Assembly: GCF_017311575.1 (NCBI RefSeq)
Contig: NZ_JAFFQY010000015.1
Location: 1-34,228, forward strand
Direction of reading: 5' to 3'
Origin: Roseococcus thiosulfatophilus
GTDB lineage: Bacteria > Pseudomonadota > Alphaproteobacteria > Acetobacterales > Acetobacteraceae
DNA: 34,228 nt
Below, in pieces: positions 1-7,255 of the stretch. A program made the translations under genes and the position numbers. Under the pieces are notes generated by a model that ran no database searches, was not told the DNA's origin, and saw only the letters and a program-made list of their open reading frames with translations. Within the stretch, counting starts at the first letter, position 1, and the number at the start of each line of letters is the position of its first letter.

Positions 1-1395
1 TGAAGCGATCACAAGAGCAGCAAATCGTCGTACCGCATCCGATGGATGAGTAAGAAAAATCTCACTCGCATCATTTTCTGCTTTCCACCGACTATCCAGA
101 GAAAAGAGGTGGAGCATCCAAATAAAATGGTATTCTGGGGCCCAGATTTTGTTTCTGTATTTGAAAGACTTAAGGATTTTCTTCTTCATAGATGCGAATT
201 TTTTGGCCTCTCGACCAACGAATATCTCCAAGAATCGACATATATGCCCAGAAACTGGAAAGAGGCGCTCGATATTTTCGATAAGTAGGTCAGCAATCTT
301 CTATTGCATCTCTAAATCAACAAGATTTATTTGAGAAGCATATTTAATGACCATAGATATTGAGTCATAATCAAGCGCTGTTTCTGATGAAAGAAGAGAT
401 GCTAGAATATTATCTAAAGAATTTAAATCGGTCTGATCAATACTGTTACTATCGATTTCCTGATTGTCTTCGTCATAAAAATCAAGATCGTCAAAAATTG
501 TTCTGATTTGGTTTACCGCGCGTTCTACACTGTTCTCGTCATCAAATGAACGACGAGTCAGAAATTCTTCTGTCGTAAGAATTTTAGTTTTGACGCCAGA
601 CAGCGTTAAGCCATGGAAGTCAAAAAGTCGCGCACCTAGTTCGTATAGTATAATCTGTGCTTCTGATTCGGATTTGCAAAAAATCACATAATCATCTACC
701 CAGCGCACAAATTTTATTCTTTTGCCTTTGTAAGGCAGCATCAACATCTACAAGAACAGATTCGGCTAAAATGCGCGAGGCGAATGGGCCAACTGGAATG
801 CCATAACTGTTTTTATCCATTATGTTTGATATAAATTTTTTCACTAGGACGCGCGCAATTTCGCGCGTTCGAGGTGTACTGGCAGAGGAGATCACAATAT
901 TTTCCAAACGATGTTGATAGATGCGTGGATAAAAATCCGCGATATCAGCTATCGCAACAAATTTGAACGCATTCTTTTCGGCTAGGGTCTTACAGTAATT
1001 TTTGAAATCAACAAAACTGGGATGCCCCGAATATAGCTTCGTATGCTCGGATACATCACTGCGATAAGAAAAAACGATCTTTTCTGATTTTTTTGGCCGC
1101 AAAACTTCCAGATCATTTTTTATGGCGAGGACTAAGGCGGTATAGATAATCATATCTGTTGGATGTAGCAAAGAAAGCACCCGAAGAGTGACTCTTGCCT
1201 TTGGTGCATATATCCGAAGGGGGGAGCGTGGGAGATAAGTATCCAGATCTATTTCTCAATTTGAGATTTTATTGTATCCCAATTGTCGGCCGCGACCGAC
1301 CATTCAGCCAGCGGCGGAAGGAGCGTACTATAGCCGTGGAAGTCGATCGCATCGCGGGCAGCATCAAGCTCAGCCGGAGTTAGGAAAAATGCCAT
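1..1395 (-). pseudogene. Broken reverse transcriptase gene (Abi/DRT-like), truncated by the window edge
   Basis: Three open pieces on the minus strand join into one reverse transcriptase. The N-terminal piece starts at ATG 1395-1393 (GGTGGA 5 bases upstream) and reads to TAG 1251-1249. The middle piece is in another frame, from about 1252 to 720. The C-terminal piece returns to the first frame, from about 720 to the edge. RT motif A is DIADFYPRI (Asp codon 946-944), motif B is YGIPVGPFASRILAE (from about 805), and motif C is FVRWVDDYVIF (DD at 696-691). The two frame changes lie at A-runs (1254-1252 one A short; 723-720 one A extra, or the AAA at 729-727). In the C-terminal frame a TAG at 303-301 interrupts codons that stay open for 100 more triplets to base 1, including helical, HEAT-like sequence such as THPSDAVRRFAALVIA. 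GC content is far below the rest of the window. The repaired protein would exceed 460 residues. The RT call is strong; the subfamily is inferred. Confidence 0.85.
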
Positions 1396-1451
1396 AAATT
1401 CCACCAAGATCAATTTAGCGTAGAGAAGTATCTGAATGTAATTCGGTCAAG

Positions 1452-2591
1452 TTATTTTCGCGCCCACCACGCCAACCCCCCAACCCCCACCCCCGCCAGC
1501 CCAAACGCCACCCGGTAATCCGCCCCCGCGATCACCGCCGCGAACACCAGCGTCCCCAGCGTCTGCCCCAGGAACAGCGCCATGGCGAAGGCGCTGACGG
1601 CCGTGCCCCGCGCCTCCGGCAGCGCCTCGGTCGCGCGCGCCTGCAGCACCCCGTGGAACATGAAGAAGGCGAGGCCGATGCAAAGCTGCGCCACCAGCAC
1701 CACCCACCAGGCCCAGGCCACGCTGATCAGCAGCAGCAGCCCCATCAGCGACGCCCCGCCCAGCCCCAGCAGCCCCCGCTCCCCGAAGCGCCGCACCAGC
1801 CGCTTGGCGATGCGCGTATAGACGAAGGCGCCGATCCCGAAGCCCGCCATGACCAGCCCCGCCTCGCCGGCCGAAAGCCCGAAGCGCTCGATCAAGAAGC
1901 TCGCCACGAAGGGGAAGGCGCCGCCGAACAGCAGCGCCCCGTTCAGCCCCGCCAGCATCAGCAGCTTCCGCCCGGCCGGCGCCCGCAACAGCCGCGCGAA
2001 GCCCGAGAACATTCCCGCGGCCGGGCGCGGCGGGGGCGGCGCGCCGCGCAGCAGCTTCCAGGCCATCAGCCCGCCCGCGCCCACCGCCAGGCCCCCCGCG
2101 GCCAGGAAGCTCGCCCGCCAGCCGAAATTCTCGCCCAGCACGCCGGACATCGGGCCGGCCAGCATCTGCGCGAAGACCATCCCCGTCAGGAAGCGGCCGA
2201 TGGCCGCCTGGCGCTCCTCATAGGGCACGCTGTCGCCGATATGCGCCATCATCAGCGGGATCACGGCGCCGGCGAACAGCCCGGCCAGCGCGCGCATGAT
2301 GGTCAGATCCGTCAGCCCCTGCGCCAGCGCCGAGGCCATGCTGACCAGCCCGTAGGCGACCAGCGCGAAGCTCGCCACGCGCACCTTGCCCAGCCGGTCG
2401 CCCAGCGGGCCGGTCGCGATCTGCCCCGCGCCATAGGGCAGGGCGAAGGCCGCGATCAGGATGGCGGCGCCCGCCACGGTGGTGCCGAACCCCACCGCGA
2501 TCATGGGCAGCAGCGGGTCCAGCAGGCGCATGCCCGCGCCGATGGCGAAGCCGCCGAAGGCCATCAGCCCCAGCGGCAGCTTCGCGCTCAC
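1452..2591 (-). CDS. MFS transporter, 12-TM type
   Basis: Major facilitator superfamily permease of the inner membrane, about 379 residues; substrate unknown. Hydrophobic segments run throughout, and the loop between TM2 and TM3 carries the MFS signature GPLGDRLGKVRV. A central cytoplasmic linker rich in Pro and Arg (GAPPPPRPAAG) separates the two six-helix halves. The frame is open further upstream to a GTG at 2606. I prefer the GTG at 2591-2589 because it overlaps the TGA of the upstream small membrane gene as GTGA, like the other junctions of this operon. It is the last gene of the minus-strand cluster, and the broken reverse transcriptase begins 57 bases beyond its stop. The shape suggests a drug or metabolite exporter of the Bcr/arabinose-efflux kind, but nothing in the sequence fixes the substrate. 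Confidence 0.85.
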   Translation of the reverse strand: MSAKLPLGLMAFGGFAIGAGMRLLDPLLPMIAVGFGTTVAGAAILIAAFALPYGAGQIATGPLGDRLGKVRVASFALVAYGLVSMASALAQGLTDLTIMRALAGLFAGAVIPLMMAHIGDSVPYEERQAAIGRFLTGMVFAQMLAGPMSGVLGENFGWRASFLAAGGLAVGAGGLMAWKLLRGAPPPPRPAAGMFSGFARLLRAPAGRKLLMLAGLNGALLFGGAFPFVASFLIERFGLSAGEAGLVMAGFGIGAFVYTRIAKRLVRRFGERGLLGLGGASLMGLLLLISVAWAWWVVLVAQLCIGLAFFMFHGVLQARATEALPEARGTAVSAFAMALFLGQTLGTLVFAAVIAGADYRVAFGLAGVGVGGLAWWARK

Positions 2592-2884
2592 CGGAAGCGC
2601 CGCCACAGGGCGCGGCCCGCCAGCACGGCCCAGGCCAGGGCGGTGCCCAGGGCAAAGGGGAAGGTCAGCAGCCCCAGCCAGCCCAGCACGAACATGGCGT
2701 AGAGCGTGCCGCCGATGTCCTGCCCCGCCAGCAGGCAGGGGTGGGGCGTGCCCTCATTCAGCCGGCAGCCCAGCACATCGGCCAGGGCCGCGGCCGTCAG
2801 CACTGACAGGATCGGGCTCCAGGCCAACAGCGTGACGACCGCCAGCGCCCAGCGCATCAGGCCGGGCCCCGGGGCCCAGCTCAC
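2588..2884 (-). CDS. Small two-to-three-TM membrane protein, unknown function
   Basis: A 98-residue protein with a hydrophobic segment near residues 11-35 and another near 60-92, ending in a basic RRFR tail. The loop between them has two cysteines (GCRLNEG and HPCLLAG) followed by GQDIGGTLY. It looks like a conserved hypothetical membrane protein; I do not recognise a named family. The GTG start at 2884-2882 overlaps the rlmN stop as GTGA, and its own TGA overlaps the MFS start as GTGA, so it is probably translated by coupling. An internal ATG at 2857 would remove nine residues and leave a cleaner N-terminus (MRWALAVV), so the start is not certain. Function cannot be assigned. Confidence 0.7.
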   Translation of the reverse strand: MSWAPGPGLMRWALAVVTLLAWSPILSVLTAAALADVLGCRLNEGTPHPCLLAGQDIGGTLYAMFVLGWLGLLTFPFALGTALAWAVLAGRALWRRFR

Positions 2885-4080
2885 GCCGCACCGCCCCGCT
2901 TCGCCCGCTCGCTCTCGGTCTTGAGCTGGCCGCAGGCGGCCAGGATGTCGCGGCCGCGGGGGCGGCGGATGGGGCTGGAATAGCCGGCATCGTTCAGGAT
3001 GGCGGCGAAGCGGTTCACCGCCTCGGGCGTCGAGGTCTTGTAGGGCGCGCCAGGCCAGGGGTTGAACGGGATGAGGTTCACCTTGGCGGGCAGGCCGCGC
3101 AGCAGGCGCACCAGCTCATGCGCCTCGGCCTCGCTGTCATTCACGCCGCGCAGCATGACGTATTCGAAGGTGATGCGCCGCGCGTTGGAGGCGCCGGGAT
3201 AGCGCCGGCAGGCGGCCAGCAGCTCCGCGATGGGGTATTTGCGGTTCAGCGGCACGATCTCGTCGCGCAGTTCGTCGGTCACGGCGTGCAGCGAGACGGC
3301 CAGGTTCACCCCCAGCTCCGCCCCGCACTTGTCCATCATGGGCACGACGCCGGAGGTGCTGAGGGTGATGCGCCGGCGCGACAGCCCGATGCCCTCATGG
3401 TCCATGATGATGGTGAGCGCCTTGGCGATGTTCTCGTAATTGTAGAGCGGCTCGCCCATGCCCATGACGACGATGTTGGACAGGAGGCGTCTGTCCTCGC
3501 CGGTGGGCGTCGGCCATTCGCCGTAGGAATCGCGGGCGGCCATGAACTGCCCCACGATCTCGGCGGCACCCAGGTTCCGCACCAGGCGCTGCGTGCCGGT
3601 GTGGCAGAAGGTGCAGGAGAGGGTGCAGCCCACCTGGCTGGAAATGCAGACCGCGCCCCTGTCTTCGTCCGGGATGTAGACCGTCTCCACCTGCTGCCCG
3701 TCGCGGAAGGCGAAGAGCCATTTGCGGGTGCCGTCGGTGCTGGTCTGCTCGGTGGTGACGCCGGGGCGGCCGATGGTGAAGCGCTCGGCCAGCCGCGCCT
3801 GGAGGGGCTTGGCGATGCTGCTCATGGCCGCGAAGTCGCGCGCGCCCTGGTGGTAGATCCAGTGCCAGAGCTGCTTGGCGCGGAAGGGTTTTTCGCCCAT
3901 GGCGACCATCTCGGCCGCCAACTCCTCCCGCGAGAGGCCCACCAGTTCGCGCCGCCCCTCCGCGTCCTGCATGGAGGGCGGGGCGAAGGCGGCGGCCTTG
4001 GCCAGGATGCGCGCGCGCTCGGCCTCGGTCAGCCCGTCCGATGGGGGCAGGGTACGGTTGTGGGGCGGAAAGGCGTTCAT
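2881..4080 (-). CDS. rlmN: Dual-specificity 23S rRNA/tRNA adenine-C2 methyltransferase RlmN
   Basis: Radical-SAM enzyme that methylates C2 of A2503 in 23S rRNA and A37 in some tRNAs. The 399-residue protein has an N-terminal helical domain (about 45-105, including [13 protein letters not shown]) and then the radical-SAM barrel. The 4Fe-4S cluster motif CTLSCTFC supplies Cys152, Cys156 and Cys159. Cys145 (GAVCISSQ) and Cys383 (LAACGQL) match the two cysteines that carry the methylene intermediate and resolve the adduct in the E. coli enzyme. The SAM-binding [12 protein letters not shown] is at 207-218. Length is normal for alphaproteobacterial members. The ATG at 4080 overlaps the stop of the upstream IalB-like gene (ATGA), and its stop overlaps the next gene (GTGA). 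I see nothing abnormal. Confidence 0.97.
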   Translation of the reverse strand: MNAFPPHNRTLPPSDGLTEAERARILAKAAAFAPPSMQDAEGRRELVGLSREELAAEMVAMGEKPFRAKQLWHWIYHQGARDFAAMSSIAKPLQARLAERFTIGRPGVTTEQTSTDGTRKWLFAFRDGQQVETVYIPDEDRGAVCISSQVGCTLSCTFCHTGTQRLVRNLGAAEIVGQFMAARDSYGEWPTPTGEDRRLLSNIVVMGMGEPLYNYENIAKALTIIMDHEGIGLSRRRITLSTSGVVPMMDKCGAELGVNLAVSLHAVTDELRDEIVPLNRKYPIAELLAACRRYPGASNARRITFEYVMLRGVNDSEAEAHELVRLLRGLPAKVNLIPFNPWPGAPYKTSTPEAVNRFAAILNDAGYSSPIRRPRGRDILAACGQLKTESERAKRGGAA

Positions 4081-4583
4081 CGGCGGCCGGCCGGGCAGGC
4101 GCGTGTGATGGCGTTGTAGGCCGCGGTAAAGCCCTGCAGCGGGAACACATCGGCCGAGACGCCGCGGTTGTTCGGCCCCGGCCCGCGCGACAACGCCTCG
4201 CGGCCCCCGCGCAGGGCGGCCACCACGGCGGCACCGTCACGCGCGAAGGCGGTGTCGCCCGCGGTGAAGAAGGGCAGGGTGGCATTGCCCACCACCAGGG
4301 CGCTCTCGGCGCCACGGGCGAAGGTGTAGCCCGGGCGGATGGCCACCTGGTCGCGCTGGTTGCTGCGGTGGGTCACCAGCAGCATGACATTGGGGGCGAG
4401 GCGGCCGGGCACGCCGTCCACCGAGCGCGCGCGGGCGAAGGCGTAGCAGACGCGCTGGCCGCCTTCCGTATGAGTGACGGCGGTCCAGGCGTCGAAATCA
4501 CCGAGCTTGGAGGGCCGGTTGGCCTGCTGGGCGGCGGCGGGTGCCGCGGCCAGCAGCACCGCGACGAGAAGGGTCCGGAACAT
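4077..4583 (-). CDS. Exported IalB-like (invasion-associated locus B family) protein
   Basis: A 168-residue protein with a clear Sec signal peptide ([18 protein letters not shown], cut near residue 18) and a single compact domain. The pattern [18 protein letters not shown], then [31 protein letters not shown] and a C-terminal Cys matches the IalB-like family common in alphaproteobacteria. Cys46 and Cys163 may form a disulfide. IalB of Bartonella affects erythrocyte invasion, but homologues occur in many free-living species with no known role, so the family name should not be read as virulence here. The ATG at 4583 is chosen because it begins the signal peptide; the frame stays open upstream into unrelated sequence. 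It overlaps rlmN by four bases. Confidence 0.8.
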   Translation of the reverse strand: MFRTLLVAVLLAAAPAAAQQANRPSKLGDFDAWTAVTHTEGGQRVCYAFARARSVDGVPGRLAPNVMLLVTHRSNQRDQVAIRPGYTFARGAESALVVGNATLPFFTAGDTAFARDGAAVVAALRGGREALSRGPGPNNRGVSADVFPLQGFTAAYNAITRACPAGRR

Positions 4584-4623
4584 GGACGCTGAATAGGCGC
4601 AGCCGCGCCCAGCGTCCATGGAC

Positions 4624-4947
4624 TCAGGTTTCCTCGTCGCGATCGGCCTCGACCTCGATCTCCTCGCCGATCGCCTCGTCCTCGTCCTCGAGGTCCGCGT
4701 CGTCGTCGAGGGCGGGGTCCGCCTCCACATCTTCCAGTTCCACGTCCTCCGCGTCCGCCTCGGCGGGGACGCCGGCGCGCTTCTTCACCTTGTCTTCCGG
4801 CAGGGCGGAGGAGCGGCGCGCGCGCGGCTGCTCGGCCGGCTGTTCCGTCCCGCATTTGGGGCAGATCGCGGGCGTGCGCGTCAGGTCGTAGAATTTCGCG
4901 CCGCAGGCCACGCAGACGCGCTTCAGGCCAAGTTCCGGCTTTGCCAT
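4624..4947 (-). CDS. FYDLN/TIGR02300-type zinc-ribbon protein with acidic tail
   Basis: A 107-residue protein of the alphaproteobacterial TIGR02300 (FYDLN acid) family; molecular role unknown. The N-terminal 40 residues form a zinc ribbon with two CxxC pairs (Cys12/Cys15 in [13 protein letters not shown] and Cys29/Cys32 in AICPKCG). [16 protein letters not shown] is the family signature, with Thr where many members have Asn. After a basic stretch (PRARRSS, KVKKR), residues from about 62 to the end are almost entirely Asp, Glu and Ala and probably disordered. It starts 82 bases from the divergent aroA start, so the two share a promoter region, and it lies 40 bases upstream of the IalB-like gene, of whose operon it may be the first member. 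Confidence 0.9.
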   Translation of the reverse strand: MAKPELGLKRVCVACGAKFYDLTRTPAICPKCGTEQPAEQPRARRSSALPEDKVKKRAGVPAEADAEDVELEDVEADPALDDDADLEDEDEAIGEEIEVEADRDEET

Positions 4948-5028
4948 GGAGCCCTCTATAGAATGCCGCCCGTCCGGGCGGGCGGGGCGCATTGCCACGG
5001 GCAGCGCGTCGGTGTCAAACCGCCCTCC

Positions 5029-6378
5029 ATGTCGAGCGAATCCGCACCCCAGCCCCTGCGCGCCCGCGCGGCCCCCGCACCGCTCTCCGGAAGGCTGCGG
5101 GTGCCGGGCGACAAGTCCATCAGCCACCGCGCCCTGATGTTCGGCGCGCTGGCCATCGGCACCACCGAAATCCAGGGCCTGCTGGAGGGCGAGGACGTGC
5201 TCCGCACCGCCGCCGCCATGCGCCTCCTGGGCGCCACGGTGGACCGGCTGGGCGATGGGGCCTGGCGCGTGGCCGGCCGCGGCATCGGCGGCCTCACGGA
5301 ACCCGCGGATGTCCTGGACATGGGCAATTCCGGCACCGCCGCGCGGCTGATCTGCGGGCTGCTGGCGGGCCACCCCCTCTTCGCCGTGATGACGGGCGAT
5401 GCCAGCCTGCGCCGTCGCCCGATGAAGCGCGTGACGGACCCCCTGGCCGCCACCGGCGCCCGCTTCCTCACGCGCGAGGGCGGGCGTCTGCCCCTGGCGG
5501 TGGAGGGCGCACGCAACCCGCTGCCGCTCGACTATCGCCTGCCCGTCGCCTCGGCCCAGGTGAAGAGCGCATGCCTGCTGGCCGGTCTTTGCGCCCCTGG
5601 CGTGACCCGTGTGGTGGAGCCCGAGGCCACCCGTGACCACAGCGAGAACATGCTGCGGCATTTCGGCGCCACCGTCCGCGTGGCGGCGAAGGGCCATGGA
5701 CGCGTCATCGAGCTGGACGGCCAGCCCGAGCTGCGCGCCGCCCCGGTGCAGGTGCCGGGTGACCCCTCCTCGGCCGCCTTCTTCGCGGTGGCGGCGCTGA
5801 TCGTGCCCGGCAGCCGGCTGGTGGTGGAGAATGTGGGCCTGAACCCGCTTCGCACCGGGTTGTTCGAGACGCTGCGCGAGATGGGCGCATCCCTCACCGT
5901 CGCCAATGCCCGCACCGAGGGGGGCGAGCCGGTGGGCGACCTGGTGCTGCGCCAGGGCGAATTGCGCGCCGTGGACGTGCCTGCCGCCCGCGCGCCGGCC
6001 ATGATCGACGAATACCCCATCCTGGCCGTGGCCGCCGCCCATGCCCGTGGCGCCAGCCGCTTCCGCGGCCTGGGCGAACTGCGGGTGAAGGAGAGCGACC
6101 GGCTCTCCGGCACCGCCGCCCTGCTGGAGGCGGCCGGCGTGAAGGTCGAGGTGGAGGGTGACGACATGATCGTCCATGGCACGGGCGGCCCCGCGCCCGG
6201 TGGCGGCCTGGTCGCGACCCAGATGGACCATCGCCTGGCGATGAGCGCCCTGGTCCTTGGCCTGGCCACCCGCGCGCCCATGACCATTGATGATGGCGGC
6301 TTCATCGCGACCAGCTTCCCCGATTTCGTCGGGCTGATGAACCGCGCGGCTGGCGGCACGGCCATCGAAGCCGCATGA
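5029..6378 (+). CDS. aroA: 3-phosphoshikimate 1-carboxyvinyltransferase (EPSP synthase)
   Basis: Sixth step of the shikimate pathway: shikimate-3-phosphate plus PEP gives EPSP and phosphate. The 449-residue protein has the two-domain EPSP synthase pattern: [15 protein letters not shown] (25-39) for substrate binding, [12 protein letters not shown] (97-108), [42 protein letters not shown], then [13 protein letters not shown] with the catalytic Asp and Glu, and [10 protein letters not shown]. Overall it is closer to the class II (Agrobacterium CP4-like) form than to E. coli AroA. At the position of CP4 Ala100, which gives glyphosate tolerance, it has Gly102, so ordinary sensitivity is expected. 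The ATG at 5029 starts a conventional N-terminus; the frame is open upstream but covers the divergent gene. The stop overlaps cmk (ATGA). Confidence 0.97.
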   Translation: MSSESAPQPLRARAAPAPLSGRLRVPGDKSISHRALMFGALAIGTTEIQGLLEGEDVLRTAAAMRLLGATVDRLGDGAWRVAGRGIGGLTEPADVLDMGNSGTAARLICGLLAGHPLFAVMTGDASLRRRPMKRVTDPLAATGARFLTREGGRLPLAVEGARNPLPLDYRLPVASAQVKSACLLAGLCAPGVTRVVEPEATRDHSENMLRHFGATVRVAAKGHGRVIELDGQPELRAAPVQVPGDPSSAAFFAVAALIVPGSRLVVENVGLNPLRTGLFETLREMGASLTVANARTEGGEPVGDLVLRQGELRAVDVPAARAPAMIDEYPILAVAAAHARGASRFRGLGELRVKESDRLSGTAALLEAAGVKVEVEGDDMIVHGTGGPAPGGGLVATQMDHRLAMSALVLGLATRAPMTIDDGGFIATSFPDFVGLMNRAAGGTAIEAA

Positions 6379-7013
6379 GCCTGCCTTTCGTCATCGCGGT
6401 GGATGGGCCGGCGGCGGCGGGGAAGGGGACCTTGGCACGGCGCCTCGCGCAGCATCTGGGCCTGCCTTACCTGGACACGGGCCTGCTCTATCGTGCCGTG
6501 GGGCGACGGGCCCTGGACGCGGGCGCCGACCCCGCCGACCCCGTGGCGGCCGAGGCCGCCGCCCGCACCCTGGCGCCGGCCGACCTGGAGCGCGGCGACC
6601 TGCGCGGCCCCGTCGCCGACGCGGCCGCCAGCAAGGTCGCGGCCATTGGCGGTGTGCGGGCCGCCCTCCTCGACTTCCAGCGACGTTTCGGCGCGGAGCA
6701 CGGTGCCGTGCTGGATGGGCGGGACATCGGCACCGTCGTCTTTCCAGAGGCTCGGCTGAAGCTCTTCGTCACGGCCAGCCCCGAGGTGCGCGCCCTCCGC
6801 CGCCATGCGGAGCTGGCCGCCAGGGGCGCGGCGCCGAGCCTGGACGAGGTGGCGCGCGACATGGCCGACCGCGACGCCCGCGACGCCAATCGCGGCGTGG
6901 CCCCTTTGCGCCCGGCCGAGGATGCGAAGGTGCTGGACACCTCCGGCCTGGACGCCGACGCAGTGTTCGAAATCGCCCTTTCCTGGGCTGTTGCGGCGCA
7001 AAAAGCGACGTGA
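6375..7013 (+). CDS. cmk: Cytidylate kinase
   Basis: Phosphorylates CMP and dCMP with ATP in pyrimidine nucleotide salvage and supply. The 212-residue protein begins [19 protein letters not shown], with the P-loop at about 10-18, then [14 protein letters not shown] for the NMP-binding part. [14 protein letters not shown] is the typical CMP-kinase core, and RRHAEL with [17 protein letters not shown] is the lid and Arg-rich phosphate-binding segment. Its ATG overlaps the aroA TGA by four bases, and rpsA follows after about 240 bases. The aroA-cmk-rpsA order is widely conserved in proteobacteria and supports all three calls. Confidence 0.96.
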   Translation: MSLPFVIAVDGPAAAGKGTLARRLAQHLGLPYLDTGLLYRAVGRRALDAGADPADPVAAEAAARTLAPADLERGDLRGPVADAAASKVAAIGGVRAALLDFQRRFGAEHGAVLDGRDIGTVVFPEARLKLFVTASPEVRALRRHAELAARGAAPSLDEVARDMADRDARDANRGVAPLRPAEDAKVLDTSGLDADAVFEIALSWAVAAQKAT

Positions 7014-7175
7014 TTCCCGATCGCGTTGCGGTTTTGGCTTGACCCTGGGGACGACTCCGTCGAAGACAGGGGCGCCTCGGTCATGCCGGGGCCGGCCGTT
7101 GGGACGCGCCGCAAGCGACCCACCCATCGGCCCCCAGACCCTTCCGTGGCTGGCGGCAAGCCGTGATGGCATGGC

Positions 7176-7231
7176 GGGGCAAGGCCCCTGGCCGTCGCGC
7201 AGGACCGGACTTCGGAACATCTCGTTCCGAA
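7176..7231 (+). promoter_or_regulatory. Hairpins in the rpsA leader
   Basis: The 242 bases between cmk and rpsA hold two hairpins close to the rpsA start. The first is GGGGC-AAG-GCCCC at 7176-7188. The second is a perfect 8-bp stem, TTCGGAAC-atctc-GTTCCGAA, at 7211-7231, ending 24 bases before the ATG. No T-tract follows, so this is not a terminator. Ribosomal protein S1 represses its own translation in E. coli through leader structure, so an equivalent role is possible here, but that is inference. Confidence 0.45.
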
Positions 7232-7255
7232 CCTGACCCAGGACACAAGCTCTAC

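Noticed and set aside
46-288. Plus-strand 80-codon open frame
   Set aside because: It is antisense to the C-terminal part of the reverse transcriptase, whose minus-strand frame stays open across the same bases and joins upstream RT sequence.
700-1260. Programmed frameshifting in the reverse transcriptase
   Set aside because: Two shifts in opposite directions at short A-runs without a slippery heptamer or downstream structure, plus a separate TAG, fit decay or read error better.
1195-1383. Plus-strand 62-codon open frame
   Set aside because: Antisense to the RT N-terminal part, which reads sensibly from the ATG at 1395.
1-1450. Retron, group II intron or diversity-generating element
   Set aside because: No space for an msr-msd before the RT, no maturase or intron structure, and no template/variable repeat pair or accessory gene seen. 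The left flank outside the window could change this.
3118-4119. Long plus-strand open frame opposite rlmN
   Set aside because: GC-rich codon bias opens the antisense frame; the translation is low-complexity and unlike a protein, while rlmN is unmistakable.
4624-6231. 535-codon minus-strand open frame across aroA
   Set aside because: Only its last 107 codons, the FYDLN protein, are real; the rest is antisense to aroA.
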